From: Leptolyngbya sp. SIO1E4 | GTDB lineage: Bacteria > Cyanobacteriota > Cyanobacteriia > Phormidesmidales > Phormidesmidaceae | DNA: 64,000 bases | Assembly: GCA_010672825.2 (NCBI GenBank) | Contig: JAAHFU020000005.1 | Location: forward strand, 186,001-250,000 | Direction: 5' to 3' | Shown here: positions 54,998-62,626 of the stretch, one piece after another | Layout: every line of letters begins with the position of its first letter | Position numbering within the stretch: position 1 is the stretch's first letter | Notes under the pieces: generated by a model | What the model saw: the letters and a program-made list of their open reading frames with translations, nothing else | The model's database searches: none | What the model was told of the DNA's origin: nothing | Made by a program: the position numbers and the translations under genes

Positions 54998-55570
54998 ACT
55001 CTAGCTGAACAATTTCCAGCTTAGAACTTGAAAAAAAAGAATATCCAAGCAAAATACGGATCTTTCTTGTTGTTTCAGTGAAGATACTCGCGCTTTTTCC
55101 TAATACGAATTTCCCGTATTGTTTCAGTAAAGATTGCAGATCTTTTCCTGTAGAGTTTTTTTACATCAGTGGATTCAGTTGCCGTAGCTGTTAGCTTGGC
55201 AAGTCAACAGGCTGTGATAGCGCCTGCAACAGCTGCCCATTTCCCGCTACGATGCTGGGTGGATTCTCACTCCCCTCAAAAACCACCTGCGATACCTGCA
55301 GGATTCAGGACGTGCTCAAAACACGGTTCCTGCTTTTCCAGAAATCCAGAGAAGCGATCGGCACTTAATTGCCGGGGTGCCTGCGCTTGCTGGGGATCTG
55401 ACATGAGGCGATGTCACAGACAAGGGCTGCAACGAACCCTCTGGTTCAGCACGATGAAACCGATGCTTCGCTACAGCTGCGACGGAGTCACTTTGGCTGT
55501 TCTCCTTAAAGGAGCGTGTGTAAACGGCAGCGCGATCGCGCAGATATGCTACTGTAGGCAATGACTATAG
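54998..55570. other. Noncoding region upstream of the PEP-CTERM gene
   Basis: About 570 bases. Direct repeats TTGTTTCAGTGAAGAT (55070-55085) and TTGTTTCAGTAAAGAT (55119-55134), 49 bp apart, lie 70-140 bases upstream of the gene start, probably in its promoter. The frames at 55169 (plus) and 55316 (minus) look like no protein. Confidence 0.5.
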
Positions 55571-55644
55571 CGGGATGTAGCGCAGCTTGGTAGCGCACTT
55601 CGTTCGGGACGAAGGGGCCGGAGGTTCGAATCCTCTCATCCCGA
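55571..55644 (+). tRNA. tRNA-Pro (anticodon CGG)
   Basis: 74 nt, full cloverleaf: acceptor CGGGATG/CATCCCG with discriminator A, D arm GCGCAGCTTGGTAGCGC, anticodon stem CTTCG/CGAAG with loop TTCGGGA, T arm GGAGGTTCGAATCCTC. Anticodon CGG reads CCG. No CCA is encoded. It marks the left edge of the accessory region. Confidence 0.95.
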
Positions 55645-55886
55645 TTCTTCTAAACCCTACTGCGGTCGCGCCTTGTGTCTTACGCATCAACCTTTTGATG
55701 ACGCTTGCATGTTGTCAACAAGGGGGAGAGGTTGGTCACTGTTGGGCGTCTTTAGACGGATAAGTGGTAGGAAATTGGTCGGAAACGATGAGCTGTTTTG
55801 ACTCCGGTCACACCCCTTTGCGGTTTCAGGAAACAACCCCAGAGAGTGTCTTGTTGAAGCGGAAAATCACAAGATCACCCTGAGAT

Positions 55887-56177
55887 TTACTCTTTGGGCA
55901 AGTATTTCACGAGAGCTTTCATCACTTCACCAGGACGAGCTTGCAGCGGGTTCGTTGCGGTAGGCGCGGGCAGAAAGTCTGTCCATTCAAAGACTTCAGC
56001 GAAGCGGTGATGGTGAAGGCTATGGACGATCGCGTTCACAGCTTCTTTGGAACCGATCACGAGAAGCTTGACGGGTTCGCGATCGCTTCTGGGATAGGCG
56101 TGAAGCTTGAGCGAGAGTTCAATACCGACCGTTTCAGGAAAATCGGAGGTACTTGAGAGGAAGGCTTGCGTTTGCAT
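55887..56177 (-). CDS. Hypothetical protein, divergent from the XRE gene
   Basis: 96 aa from ATG 56177 (a GTG at 56195 would add six residues and overlap the operator-like repeats). VGIELSLKLHAYPRSDREPVKLLVIGSKEAVNAIVHSLHHHRFAEVFEWTDFLPAP has a beta-alpha layout and looks conserved. Function unknown; it probably shares control with the divergent regulator gene. Confidence 0.55.
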   Translation of the reverse strand: MQTQAFLSSTSDFPETVGIELSLKLHAYPRSDREPVKLLVIGSKEAVNAIVHSLHHHRFAEVFEWTDFLPAPTATNPLQARPGEVMKALVKYLPKE

Positions 56178-56186
56178 AACAGGAAT

Positions 56187-56253
56187 GTCAACCACTAGGA
56201 CGTCTTGAAGATGTTAGTCGTCCTTTAGGATGTCTGTCAACCAATAGGATGTT
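56187..56253. promoter_or_regulatory. Repeated operator-like motif in the divergent promoter
   Basis: GTCAACCACTAGGACGTC at 56187-56204 and GTCAACCAATAGGATGTT at 56236-56253, 49 bp apart, with a third TTAGGATGTC at 56225-56234. Likely binding sites of the XRE regulator encoded just downstream. Confidence 0.55.
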
Positions 56254-56286
56254 TGAGGCTTGCTGATTCTCTGACAGGATGAGTCT

Positions 56287-56523
56287 ATGGGAAAGGCGGG
56301 GCAAGCACTTAAGCAGGTTTTGGAGGAGTACGGCATTAGCCAGTACAGTCTCTCAGTCGAAATGGATGTGGAGCGCAATAACGTTTATCGCTGGGTCAAT
56401 GAGAAGCGTGACCCCACGGCTGAAACTGTGGTTGAAATTGTTCGAGCACTGAAAAAGCTAAATCCTGAAGCTTCAAAAGCTTTCGTAAATCACTATCTTG
56501 GTGATGAAATGGAGGGTATTTGA
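56287..56523 (+). CDS. XRE-type helix-turn-helix regulator
   Basis: 78 aa. Five-helix Cro/CI fold: LKQVLEEYGISQYSLSVEMDVERNNVYRWVNEKRDPTAETVVEIVRAL. The rest is short and acidic. Typical of small phage or toxin-system repressors. It faces repeated motifs in its own promoter, suggesting autoregulation, and stands first in the accessory gene row. Confidence 0.85.
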   Translation: MGKAGQALKQVLEEYGISQYSLSVEMDVERNNVYRWVNEKRDPTAETVVEIVRALKKLNPEASKAFVNHYLGDEMEGI

Positions 56524-56763
56524 AAATATACATTAGTATAGGAGTTAGATTGCTCTCCAAAAGTCACTCAGCCCAATTTCGACCACCAGATTTTCAGGGG
56601 GTTGGAGACACGATCCTTTTCCCAAACTCTCTCAACCATAAGGCATCAGCATTTTTATGGGATTTGTCTCACCCTGTAGTGATGCACTAACACATTAGTT
56701 GATTCATGATGATTGCTTCTATCAGCACTAAAGCATTCAAATATTTCGTCAGAAAGCTATAGC

Positions 56764-57810
56764 ATGAGAAATAGTTATTTGATATTAAATTCAATCTTCA
56801 AAGAAGAAGAAAACAAAAATAATGAGTTTAAGAAATTAGATTCTAAAAGGCCTAGCAACAGAATCATAAATCATGCTGAACAGTATATAGTTTGTTTTTT
56901 GAATGCTTCGGTTTCCGGAAATCTCTATATAGGTATAGATGACGATGGTAAAGTTGTAGGTGTCTCTTTGTCTAGAGAAGAAAGAGATAGAATTTCTCGA
57001 CAGATTCCAGAGAAGTTGAGAAGTTTAAGGCCTAGTATTTTGCCTTCGTTCTATGATGTAAATTTCATCAAAATCTTCAATTCAAATAAGTCAGTTATAT
57101 CTGATCTTGTCGTAATTCATATACACGTTCGTAAGATAGAAGAGGAGGACCTTTACCTTACATCAGAAGGAGATCACTGGCTTTATAAGACAAGCGGTGG
57201 AAGCGCTTATTTAAAGGCAGGCTCAGCTTGCATGAAGCTTACTAAAGATGAAGTTCCTCGGGAAATACGCAGAAGAAAACTGAAATACTGTCAGAGGGAG
57301 CTAGAAAAAATAGAAAAAGAGATTTGTGCCAACCCAAATGATAAAAAATTATTAAGGAGAAAGATAGAGATTGCAAAACTAATGGGAGATGTTGAAACTG
57401 TGGAAGAAGCTTTCAACTGTTTACTTAGTATAAGTCCTACAAGCACTCAAACTACAGTTGAACATGCATCAACCCTTCAAAGCTTAGGAAATATTGAAGG
57501 AGCATTACAAATTCTTAATAATGCCCTTATCGAAAACACAAATAGCCCTAAAATTCTGAAAAGCAAAGGGTCTATAATGCTTGGACTGGATAAAGCTGAT
57601 GAAGCGTTGGAAATTTATCAAGAAGCTCTGAAACTAAGCCCTGAAGACTACACAATAATTACGCAGATAGGAATTATTTTGCGTGACATAGGAAAATATG
57701 GTGAAGCAATAAAGTTTTTTAATTTTGCCCTTTCAATATCGCCACGTTATAGGGCAGCAAAATATGAAAGAGAAAAAACATATTCCAAGCTATATACTGG
57801 TCTTGTTTAG
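56764..57810 (+). CDS. AlbA_2 (Schlafen-type) domain protein with C-terminal TPRs
   Basis: 348 aa from ATG 56764. The N-terminal half has the AlbA_2 pattern: NEFKKLDSK, an invariant-looking AEQYIVCFLNASVSGNLYIGIDDDGKVVGV, and the later WLYKTSGGSAYLK. The C-terminal half (about 190-348) has TPR-like repeats, e.g. PKILKSKGSIMLGLDKADEALEIYQEALKLSPED and YTIITQIGIILRDIGKYGEAIKFFNFALSISP. A+T rich, unlike the core genome. It ends about 70 bases before the retron RNA, so it may be the retron's effector or accessory gene; this is inference. Confidence 0.72.
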   Translation: MRNSYLILNSIFKEEENKNNEFKKLDSKRPSNRIINHAEQYIVCFLNASVSGNLYIGIDDDGKVVGVSLSREERDRISRQIPEKLRSLRPSILPSFYDVNFIKIFNSNKSVISDLVVIHIHVRKIEEEDLYLTSEGDHWLYKTSGGSAYLKAGSACMKLTKDEVPREIRRRKLKYCQRELEKIEKEICANPNDKKLLRRKIEIAKLMGDVETVEEAFNCLLSISPTSTQTTVEHASTLQSLGNIEGALQILNNALIENTNSPKILKSKGSIMLGLDKADEALEIYQEALKLSPEDYTIITQIGIILRDIGKYGEAIKFFNFALSISPRYRAAKYEREKTYSKLYTGLV

Positions 57811-57832
57811 ATGTATATGGAATACTATACAT
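57811..57832 (+). terminator. Weak hairpin after the AlbA_2-TPR gene
   Basis: ATGTATA and TATACAT form a 7-bp stem directly after the TAG stop; a second hairpin (ATTCGT/ACGAAT) follows. The T-tract is poor, so it may be an attenuator or nothing. Confidence 0.3.
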
Positions 57833-57878
57833 TCGTTTCGTATGACGAATCCGACTTGATTATGTTAGTCTTGACCAT

Positions 57879-58008
57879 GTACTTACTTATCGGATATTGA
57901 TTTCCGTTGTCGATACTGCGACGGTGTATTCTTACGTTAGCTTTATGCCTGCCGGGTTCGCCCAAGCTAGCCCTGGTGCGTTAAGCGGGAATATCTGCAA
58001 GTAAGTAC
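57879..58008 (+). ncRNA. Candidate retron msr-msd RNA
   Basis: 130 nt just before the reverse transcriptase. The ends are exact complements: GTACTTACTT (57879-57888) and AAGTAAGTAC (57999-58008), as the a1/a2 arms of retrons. GATATT (57893) and AATATC (57990) extend the helix. Inside, a small stem CCG-TCG/CGACGG (57904-57924) fits msr. A longer hairpin, GCTT/AAGC plus CCGGG/CCTGG (57940-57986), fits msd; alternatively TAGCTT/AAGCTA with a GGG-TTCG-CCC tip. Confidence 0.68.
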
Positions 58009-58025
58009 TCTCCTAATTTTTTCAT

Positions 58026-59120
58026 ATGGAAAGTAGAAGTGATTTTCTTCAACCCCTCTTGTATGAGAGTTGTGAAGAGCTAGCCAAGTCCTTTAAGAGT
58101 CTCAAATCTCCTAGAGGACTTGCTAGTCTATTAAAAATTCCATACGAGTACCTCGTTTATTACGTTTATAGATTTCCGCAAGATAGAAAATACAGAGCTT
58201 TCAAGATATTGAAAAGTTCTGGAGGACATAGAGCGATTTTAGTGCCAAATAAATCTTTAAAGATTGTTCAAAGAAAACTGAGCCAGGTTCTTTATTCTAT
58301 ATATAATCCGAGGCCTTGCGTACATGGGTATGTACCGGGAAAGAGTATTATCACCAATGCCAAATCTCATACAAGACGAAAGTTTATCTTGAATATTGAT
58401 ATAAAAAGTTTTTTCAAATCTATTAACTATGGGCGTGTTCGAGGACTGTTTATTGCTAAACCCTACTGTCTTAATCCTCCGGTTGCAACTTTCATAGCAC
58501 AAATCTGCTGTCATGAAAATCACTTACCTATTGGAGCACCAACCTCACCAGTGGTTTCGAATCTTATCTGTTCCAAAATGGATAGTGAGCTCCAAAGATT
58601 TGCTAAAGAACATGGATGTTTCTATACAAGATATGTAGACGACATGACTTTTTCAATAAATAAGAAGAACCTACCCTCTGCACTCATTGCAAATCATGGG
58701 CCAGGTTTCTCTGAAGTCGTTTTAGGAAATCAGTTGAGGGAAATAATAGAAGAAGATAATGGATTTCAAATAAACTCTTCAAAAATCAGGCTCCGTCACT
58801 ATACTCAAAAACAAGAAGTAACAGGTTTGACTGTCAATAAGTTTGTCAATGTAGACCGAAAATATATTCGGAATTTACTTGCAACTATTCATGCCTGGGA
58901 AAAGCATGGTTTTCAAAACACTATAGATATGTATATGAAAAAATATGCAAAGGAATCGGTGTTACCAGGAAAAGAAACGCCAAATTTTTTGAGTTACTTA
59001 CGCGGAAAAATCGAATTTGTCGGCAGTGTGAGGGGAAAAAATGATTTGACTTATAAGAAATTGCTAAATAAGTTCTTTGAGCTCAAAACCAGAGACTCAA
59101 AGATGATTCGAGGTATTTAG
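58026..59120 (+). CDS. Retron-type reverse transcriptase
   Basis: 364 aa, RT only, no fused domain. Motifs in order: NAKSH (111-115, the retron NAxxH), FILNIDIKSFF with Asp124, LPIGAPTSPVVSN (167-179), active site YVDD (203-206), and VTGLTVN (265-271, the retron VTG motif). It would make msDNA from the RNA upstream, 17 bases away. Strongly A+T rich. Retrons with an accessory protein act in anti-phage defence; this type's effector must be found among its neighbours. Confidence 0.9.
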   Translation: MESRSDFLQPLLYESCEELAKSFKSLKSPRGLASLLKIPYEYLVYYVYRFPQDRKYRAFKILKSSGGHRAILVPNKSLKIVQRKLSQVLYSIYNPRPCVHGYVPGKSIITNAKSHTRRKFILNIDIKSFFKSINYGRVRGLFIAKPYCLNPPVATFIAQICCHENHLPIGAPTSPVVSNLICSKMDSELQRFAKEHGCFYTRYVDDMTFSINKKNLPSALIANHGPGFSEVVLGNQLREIIEEDNGFQINSSKIRLRHYTQKQEVTGLTVNKFVNVDRKYIRNLLATIHAWEKHGFQNTIDMYMKKYAKESVLPGKETPNFLSYLRGKIEFVGSVRGKNDLTYKKLLNKFFELKTRDSKMIRGI

Positions 59121-59171
59121 GACTCCTTTTTAGTCGACTTCTACAAGCTAAGACTAAAGAGTGGTGAAATT

Positions 59172-59492
59172 TCATTGATGTTTAATTTTCCATCTTGTTC
59201 TGTGCCATCTTAAACTTTCCAAACTCGGCATAAACTCCAGCTCCCCCGTCAGGTGAAAGAACGGCAAAGCAATATTGGAATAGTGATCACTTGACACAAA
59301 ACGGTGCCAAAACTTGAGGAAGTTTGCCGTCAATTCTGGCGACAAGTAAATTTCGTTACGGTAGAGATTTCCTTGCTCAAACAAGTCGATCATAGCGAGT
59401 AGCAAGATAGGCTTGTGTGGTGCTACACCTCTTGCTCTATCCACTCGTAGATTTGCAAACTTCTTTGCATAATGCTGCAAACCTTGTGTCAT
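59172..59492 (-). CDS. HNH endonuclease-like N-terminal domain, short or truncated
   Basis: 106 aa. LQHYAKKFANLRVDRARGVAPHKPILLLAMIDLFEQG and FVSSDHYSNIALPFFHLTGE match the N-terminal (ScoMcrA-like sulfur-recognition) domain of HNH restriction endonucleases of about 300 aa. Here the frame stops soon after and no HNH motif follows in any frame leftward before the RT gene end. It could be a decayed gene, or an independent binding domain. Faces the RT gene tail to tail. Confidence 0.6.
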   Translation of the reverse strand: MTQGLQHYAKKFANLRVDRARGVAPHKPILLLAMIDLFEQGNLYRNEIYLSPELTANFLKFWHRFVSSDHYSNIALPFFHLTGELEFMPSLESLRWHRTRWKIKHQ

Positions 59493-59501
59493 AGACCTTA
59501 A

Positions 59502-59738
59502 TCAATCTAGCGTAGTCTCAGTAAGCACAGTTACGTAAGTGTCATACGCTTCTACAAAGTACGCAGGTGGAACAAGAACGTCATCCGTACTAGAAATATT
59601 TTGGATGTCGTCTAACCTACCAGGAAGCGATCGGCCTACTAACACCGCTAGTGAATTCTTGCAAAGATGATCTGTCCACGAGTGTAGGCAAGCCAACCGA
59701 TTTTCCTCTGAAACTATGAAGGAATTGTCACCACCCAT
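59502..59738 (-). CDS. Small hypothetical protein before the HNH-like fragment
   Basis: 78 aa, 9 bases upstream of the HNH-like gene on the same strand, so likely co-transcribed. ENRLACLHSWTDHLCKNSLAVLVGRSLPGRLDDIQNI and VPPAYFVEAYDTYVTVL give no family that I recognise. Could be a real partner or part of a broken longer gene. Confidence 0.4.
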   Translation of the reverse strand: MGGDNSFIVSEENRLACLHSWTDHLCKNSLAVLVGRSLPGRLDDIQNISSTDDVLVPPAYFVEAYDTYVTVLTETTLD

Positions 59739-60242
59739 CGGATCAGCTCGTAAAAATAGTCCCTAGAGTCAGCGTAAATTCCGGCAAGACATCTTCCCCT
59801 GATAAGCTTTCAGGATTTTGCAAAACTGCGACTTCCAGAGGCTGCTTAGTCGGTGGAAGCTACATTGGTCAGAGCTGTGGGCCAGTGAGCCTAAACGCTA
59901 GGAAATCGCGACGCTTGCTCAGCAGTAGTGAGATCGCCTTAAGCAGATCGAATAACCATCGCGCTCATGGCTAATGTAAATTATTAGCTAGTTGAACCCC
60001 AGAGGCTGGTCAAGAGATTCTTAACTAACAGCTTCGTGACTGCGACCAAGGTTGGAGGCGTCGGGACTCAGCTCTTTAGGTTCAGAGAGCCTCGCCAAAT
60101 CCATCTTTGTTGATGAAGTTTTGAACCTTACGCATCTATGATCTGCTGCTCAGATGCTTATAGATGTGAGCCTCCGAACACCTGAGCGTTGTATCCAGTG
60201 AAGGGCCTAGAATAAAGTAAGGTTGTCAAAGGGTGCAGCTTA
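59739..60242. other. 504-bp gap in the accessory region
   Basis: No gene recognised on either strand. The sequence is not repeated elsewhere in the window as far as I can see. Confidence 0.4.
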
Positions 60243-60518
60243 ATGAATGAAGAGGGCAAGTCAAAGAACGAGATAGTTAGAGAAATCATCACGCCTGAAT
60301 CAGTGGGGCAGGCAGGATCTGAAGATTTGGATTCCGATCGCTCTCCGACAAAAACAGAACGAGATACGCCGGAAATTACGGATACCCCACCGGTTCCCCA
60401 AACGGAAACTGTCCGGGAGCTGATCACCCCTGAAACCTTACAGCAAGGGACAAGTGGAGATGATGATAGATCGCCGACAAAGACGGAAAGAGATCTCTCT
60501 TCAGACAAAAAATCGTAA
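60243..60518 (+). CDS. Small disordered protein with internal duplication
   Basis: 91 aa, very hydrophilic. Two similar units: VREIITPESVGQAG plus DRSPTKTERD (residues about 12-40) and VRELITPETLQQGT plus DRSPTKTERD (about 57-84). It has no hydrophobic core and is probably unfolded or folds on binding. The opposite frame is open but looks like a shadow. Function unknown; it lies before the LuxR-type gene. Confidence 0.55.
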   Translation: MNEEGKSKNEIVREIITPESVGQAGSEDLDSDRSPTKTERDTPEITDTPPVPQTETVRELITPETLQQGTSGDDDRSPTKTERDLSSDKKS

Positions 60519-60640
60519 CTGCTGAGAAACTTTGGGGAATCCCCAAACATTCAAGCTTCCCCAAACGGTGAAACAGTTGTTGTCAGCGGTTTTGAGGCTG
60601 ACTCAGAGTTATTGGCTTTAGGGTAGTTCCCTTACCGAAT

Positions 60641-61261
60641 ATGGAGTTAACGCTACCTCATGTTCGGCAAATGACTCAAACTCTCCTCAAACAGCCAAAT
60701 GCATCTGCTCAATATTTTAAGAAAAGAGCTCAGTATGCTTTGTTGGCCTCTGTCCTTGAAGGATTTCCTGAAGGAACTTTAATTCTTACCGTCGATGGTC
60801 AATTGCGACTGGCTAATAAGCGGGGCAGGCAGCTCTGCCGACAGATAGGCGCATTTGCAACTGAGCAATCACCGTCTGGGCCTCTTGGAGAGATTTGCAG
60901 GTATCTCGTAGAAAGTAGGGAACTCTTTCCCGATCAAAATCTGGAAATCTCCCAAGAGCTTCGTCTCGACGAGACGACACTTCAAATCCGAATTCAATGG
61001 TTCCAAATTGACGATGAAGACGAAGCCTGCCTAATGGTCAGGTTAGAAGATCGAGCGCAGTCTTTTCTTACTGCAGCGTTCTATGAGGCTCAGCAATACA
61101 GCCTAACGGAACGAGAAACAGAGGTGTGGCTGCTGAAAAGGTCTGGAATTGGCAATAAGGAGATTGCCGCAACTCTCTTTATTTCGATTAACACTGTCAA
61201 GCGCCATATCAAGCATATTTATGCCAAGCGTGAGCAGATGCTTGAGCTCAATCCATCGTAG
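60641..61261 (+). CDS. LuxR-type transcription regulator with PAS-like domain
   Basis: 206 aa. N-terminal PAS-like part (LEGFPEGTLILTVDGQLRLANKRGRQLCRQIG) and C-terminal LuxR helix-turn-helix (LTERETEVWLLKRSGIGNKEIAATLFISINTVKRHIKHIYAK). No receiver domain. It could control the CHAT/nSTAND genes that follow. Confidence 0.87.
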   Translation: MELTLPHVRQMTQTLLKQPNASAQYFKKRAQYALLASVLEGFPEGTLILTVDGQLRLANKRGRQLCRQIGAFATEQSPSGPLGEICRYLVESRELFPDQNLEISQELRLDETTLQIRIQWFQIDDEDEACLMVRLEDRAQSFLTAAFYEAQQYSLTERETEVWLLKRSGIGNKEIAATLFISINTVKRHIKHIYAKREQMLELNPS

Positions 61262-61600
61262 GACAAGCTTTTAGTGAAGGACGCTTAATCAAAATAAATG
61301 GTTATCAGCAAACCTATCTTTACCCTTCTTGTCGCTTACCTGAATAGGTCACATGAAGAAATATTGTTTACAACAGGGTAAAGACCTCCTTAGCCAGCAA
61401 AAGTTCTAGAATCCTTATGTGATCTCTGTTTTAGCTAGTGACCAAAGGGTGTACCTGCAGGCGTGAAGTGTGTAACCCAAAGGTACCCCTAGGGGTAATA
61501 TCACGATCTAGTAATCTCCCGTAGGATCCATAAAGATCTGTGAATATGACGATATCTACTTCATCTGTGATGAGGTCAGTTTTTATCAGGGTGATGCTAT
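61262..61600. promoter_or_regulatory. Upstream region of the CHAT/nSTAND operon with palindrome
   Basis: 339 bases without a gene. A perfect 14-bp palindrome TACCCCTAGGGGTA (61484-61497) lies about 105 bases before the CHAT gene. The related strings CCAAAGGGTGTACC (61443) and CCAAAGGTACC (61477) look like a repeated operator. Confidence 0.45.
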
Positions 61601-62626
61601 ATGGCTAAAATTAAAATTTTAATTCTGACTGCCAATCCTCAAAACACCAATGCTCTACGGTTGGGTGAAGAGGTGCGCAATATTGAGGCAGAGTTAGAGC
61701 GGGCGCACAATCGAGATTGTTTTGAACTGGTTAGCCAATGGGCCGTTCGGGTAAATGACCTGACGAGAGCTTTGCTAAAGTACAATCCGCACATTGTTCA
61801 CTTTTCCGGCCATGGTGGAGGTGAACATGGGTTAGCTCTTGAGAATGATGCAGGGAACACACAACTAGTTTCAACAAAAGGACTCACGCAACTTTTTGAA
61901 CTAGTTCGTAACAAGGTCAAGTGTGTCTTTTTAAATGCTTGTTATTCAAAGGTTCAGGCTGAGGCTATTCACCAACATATTGACTGTCTGATCGGGATGT
62001 CTAAAGCCATTGGGGATCGAGCCGCCATCCAATTTGCTGGCCAGTTCTATCAAGCTTTAGCAGCAGGCAAGTCCTTTCTATTTGCCTACGAAGCTGCCAC
62101 AGCAGGACTGGATTTATCTGGCAGTCATGAATCGACCACACCAGTTCTGTTGACCCGCAATGAAGATGAAGATCCCTTCGGGATTTTGCAAACCAAATCT
62201 GAAACGTCACCAGAAATTACCCAACCCCCAATGCCTGCACCGCAGTCCCAAAGCATTGGCAACATCACCATCAGTGGCAATAGCAATGCCTTTACCAATG
62301 TTCAATCTGGGGGCGACGTAAATCTTACACGGAGTCAAAACCAGGAGCAAGCAAGCAATTCTGATTTGGAAGCAGCTTTAGCGGCCATCGCAAATCTAAA
62401 ACAGAACATTGCTGCCACCGAAGACCTCAACCCTATTGAGAAGGCTACGGTCGAGGTACCAATCTCTATGCTGGAGACTGAGTTACAGAAACCTCAGCCT
62501 GATAAGAGTTTGATTGATCAGGCGATCGCAGCCCTCCAGAAAAGCTTAAACGGCGTGGTCACATTGGCCGAGCCGGTAGCAAAGGTTGCCACTCTTGTCG
62601 CAAAAGCTTGGGGAGGATTGCCATGA
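61601..62626 (+). CDS. CHAT-domain caspase-like protease with amyloid-like motif
   Basis: 341 aa. Caspase-like dyad: HIVHFSGHGGG (His71) and CVFLNACYS (Cys114); Rossmann-like start IKILILTANPQNTNALRLGEE. After the protease, a Pro-rich linker leads to SIGNITISGNSNAFTNVQSGGDVN (about 218-241), a glycine/asparagine strand repeat, then a helical C-terminal part. The stop overlaps the next start (ATGA). Likely the effector of a STAND-type immune or cell-death system. Confidence 0.85.
   Translation: MAKIKILILTANPQNTNALRLGEEVRNIEAELERAHNRDCFELVSQWAVRVNDLTRALLKYNPHIVHFSGHGGGEHGLALENDAGNTQLVSTKGLTQLFELVRNKVKCVFLNACYSKVQAEAIHQHIDCLIGMSKAIGDRAAIQFAGQFYQALAAGKSFLFAYEAATAGLDLSGSHESTTPVLLTRNEDEDPFGILQTKSETSPEITQPPMPAPQSQSIGNITISGNSNAFTNVQSGGDVNLTRSQNQEQASNSDLEAALAAIANLKQNIAATEDLNPIEKATVEVPISMLETELQKPQPDKSLIDQAIAALQKSLNGVVTLAEPVAKVATLVAKAWGGLP

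Noticed and set aside
55169-55564. 131-codon open frame before tRNA-Pro
   Set aside because: Rich in Cys, Arg and Ser with no domain pattern; the opposite strand is equally open, so it looks like chance.
57935-57986. attC-like look of the retron RNA inner hairpin (GTTAGC...GTTAAGC)
   Set aside because: The core sites do not pair as integron attC sites should, there is no integrase nearby, and the retron reading explains the structure.
60158-60550. 130-codon minus-strand frame opposite the duplicated small protein
   Set aside because: Ser/Val-rich antisense of the repeat protein; the plus-strand frame has the better start and a clear repeated unit.
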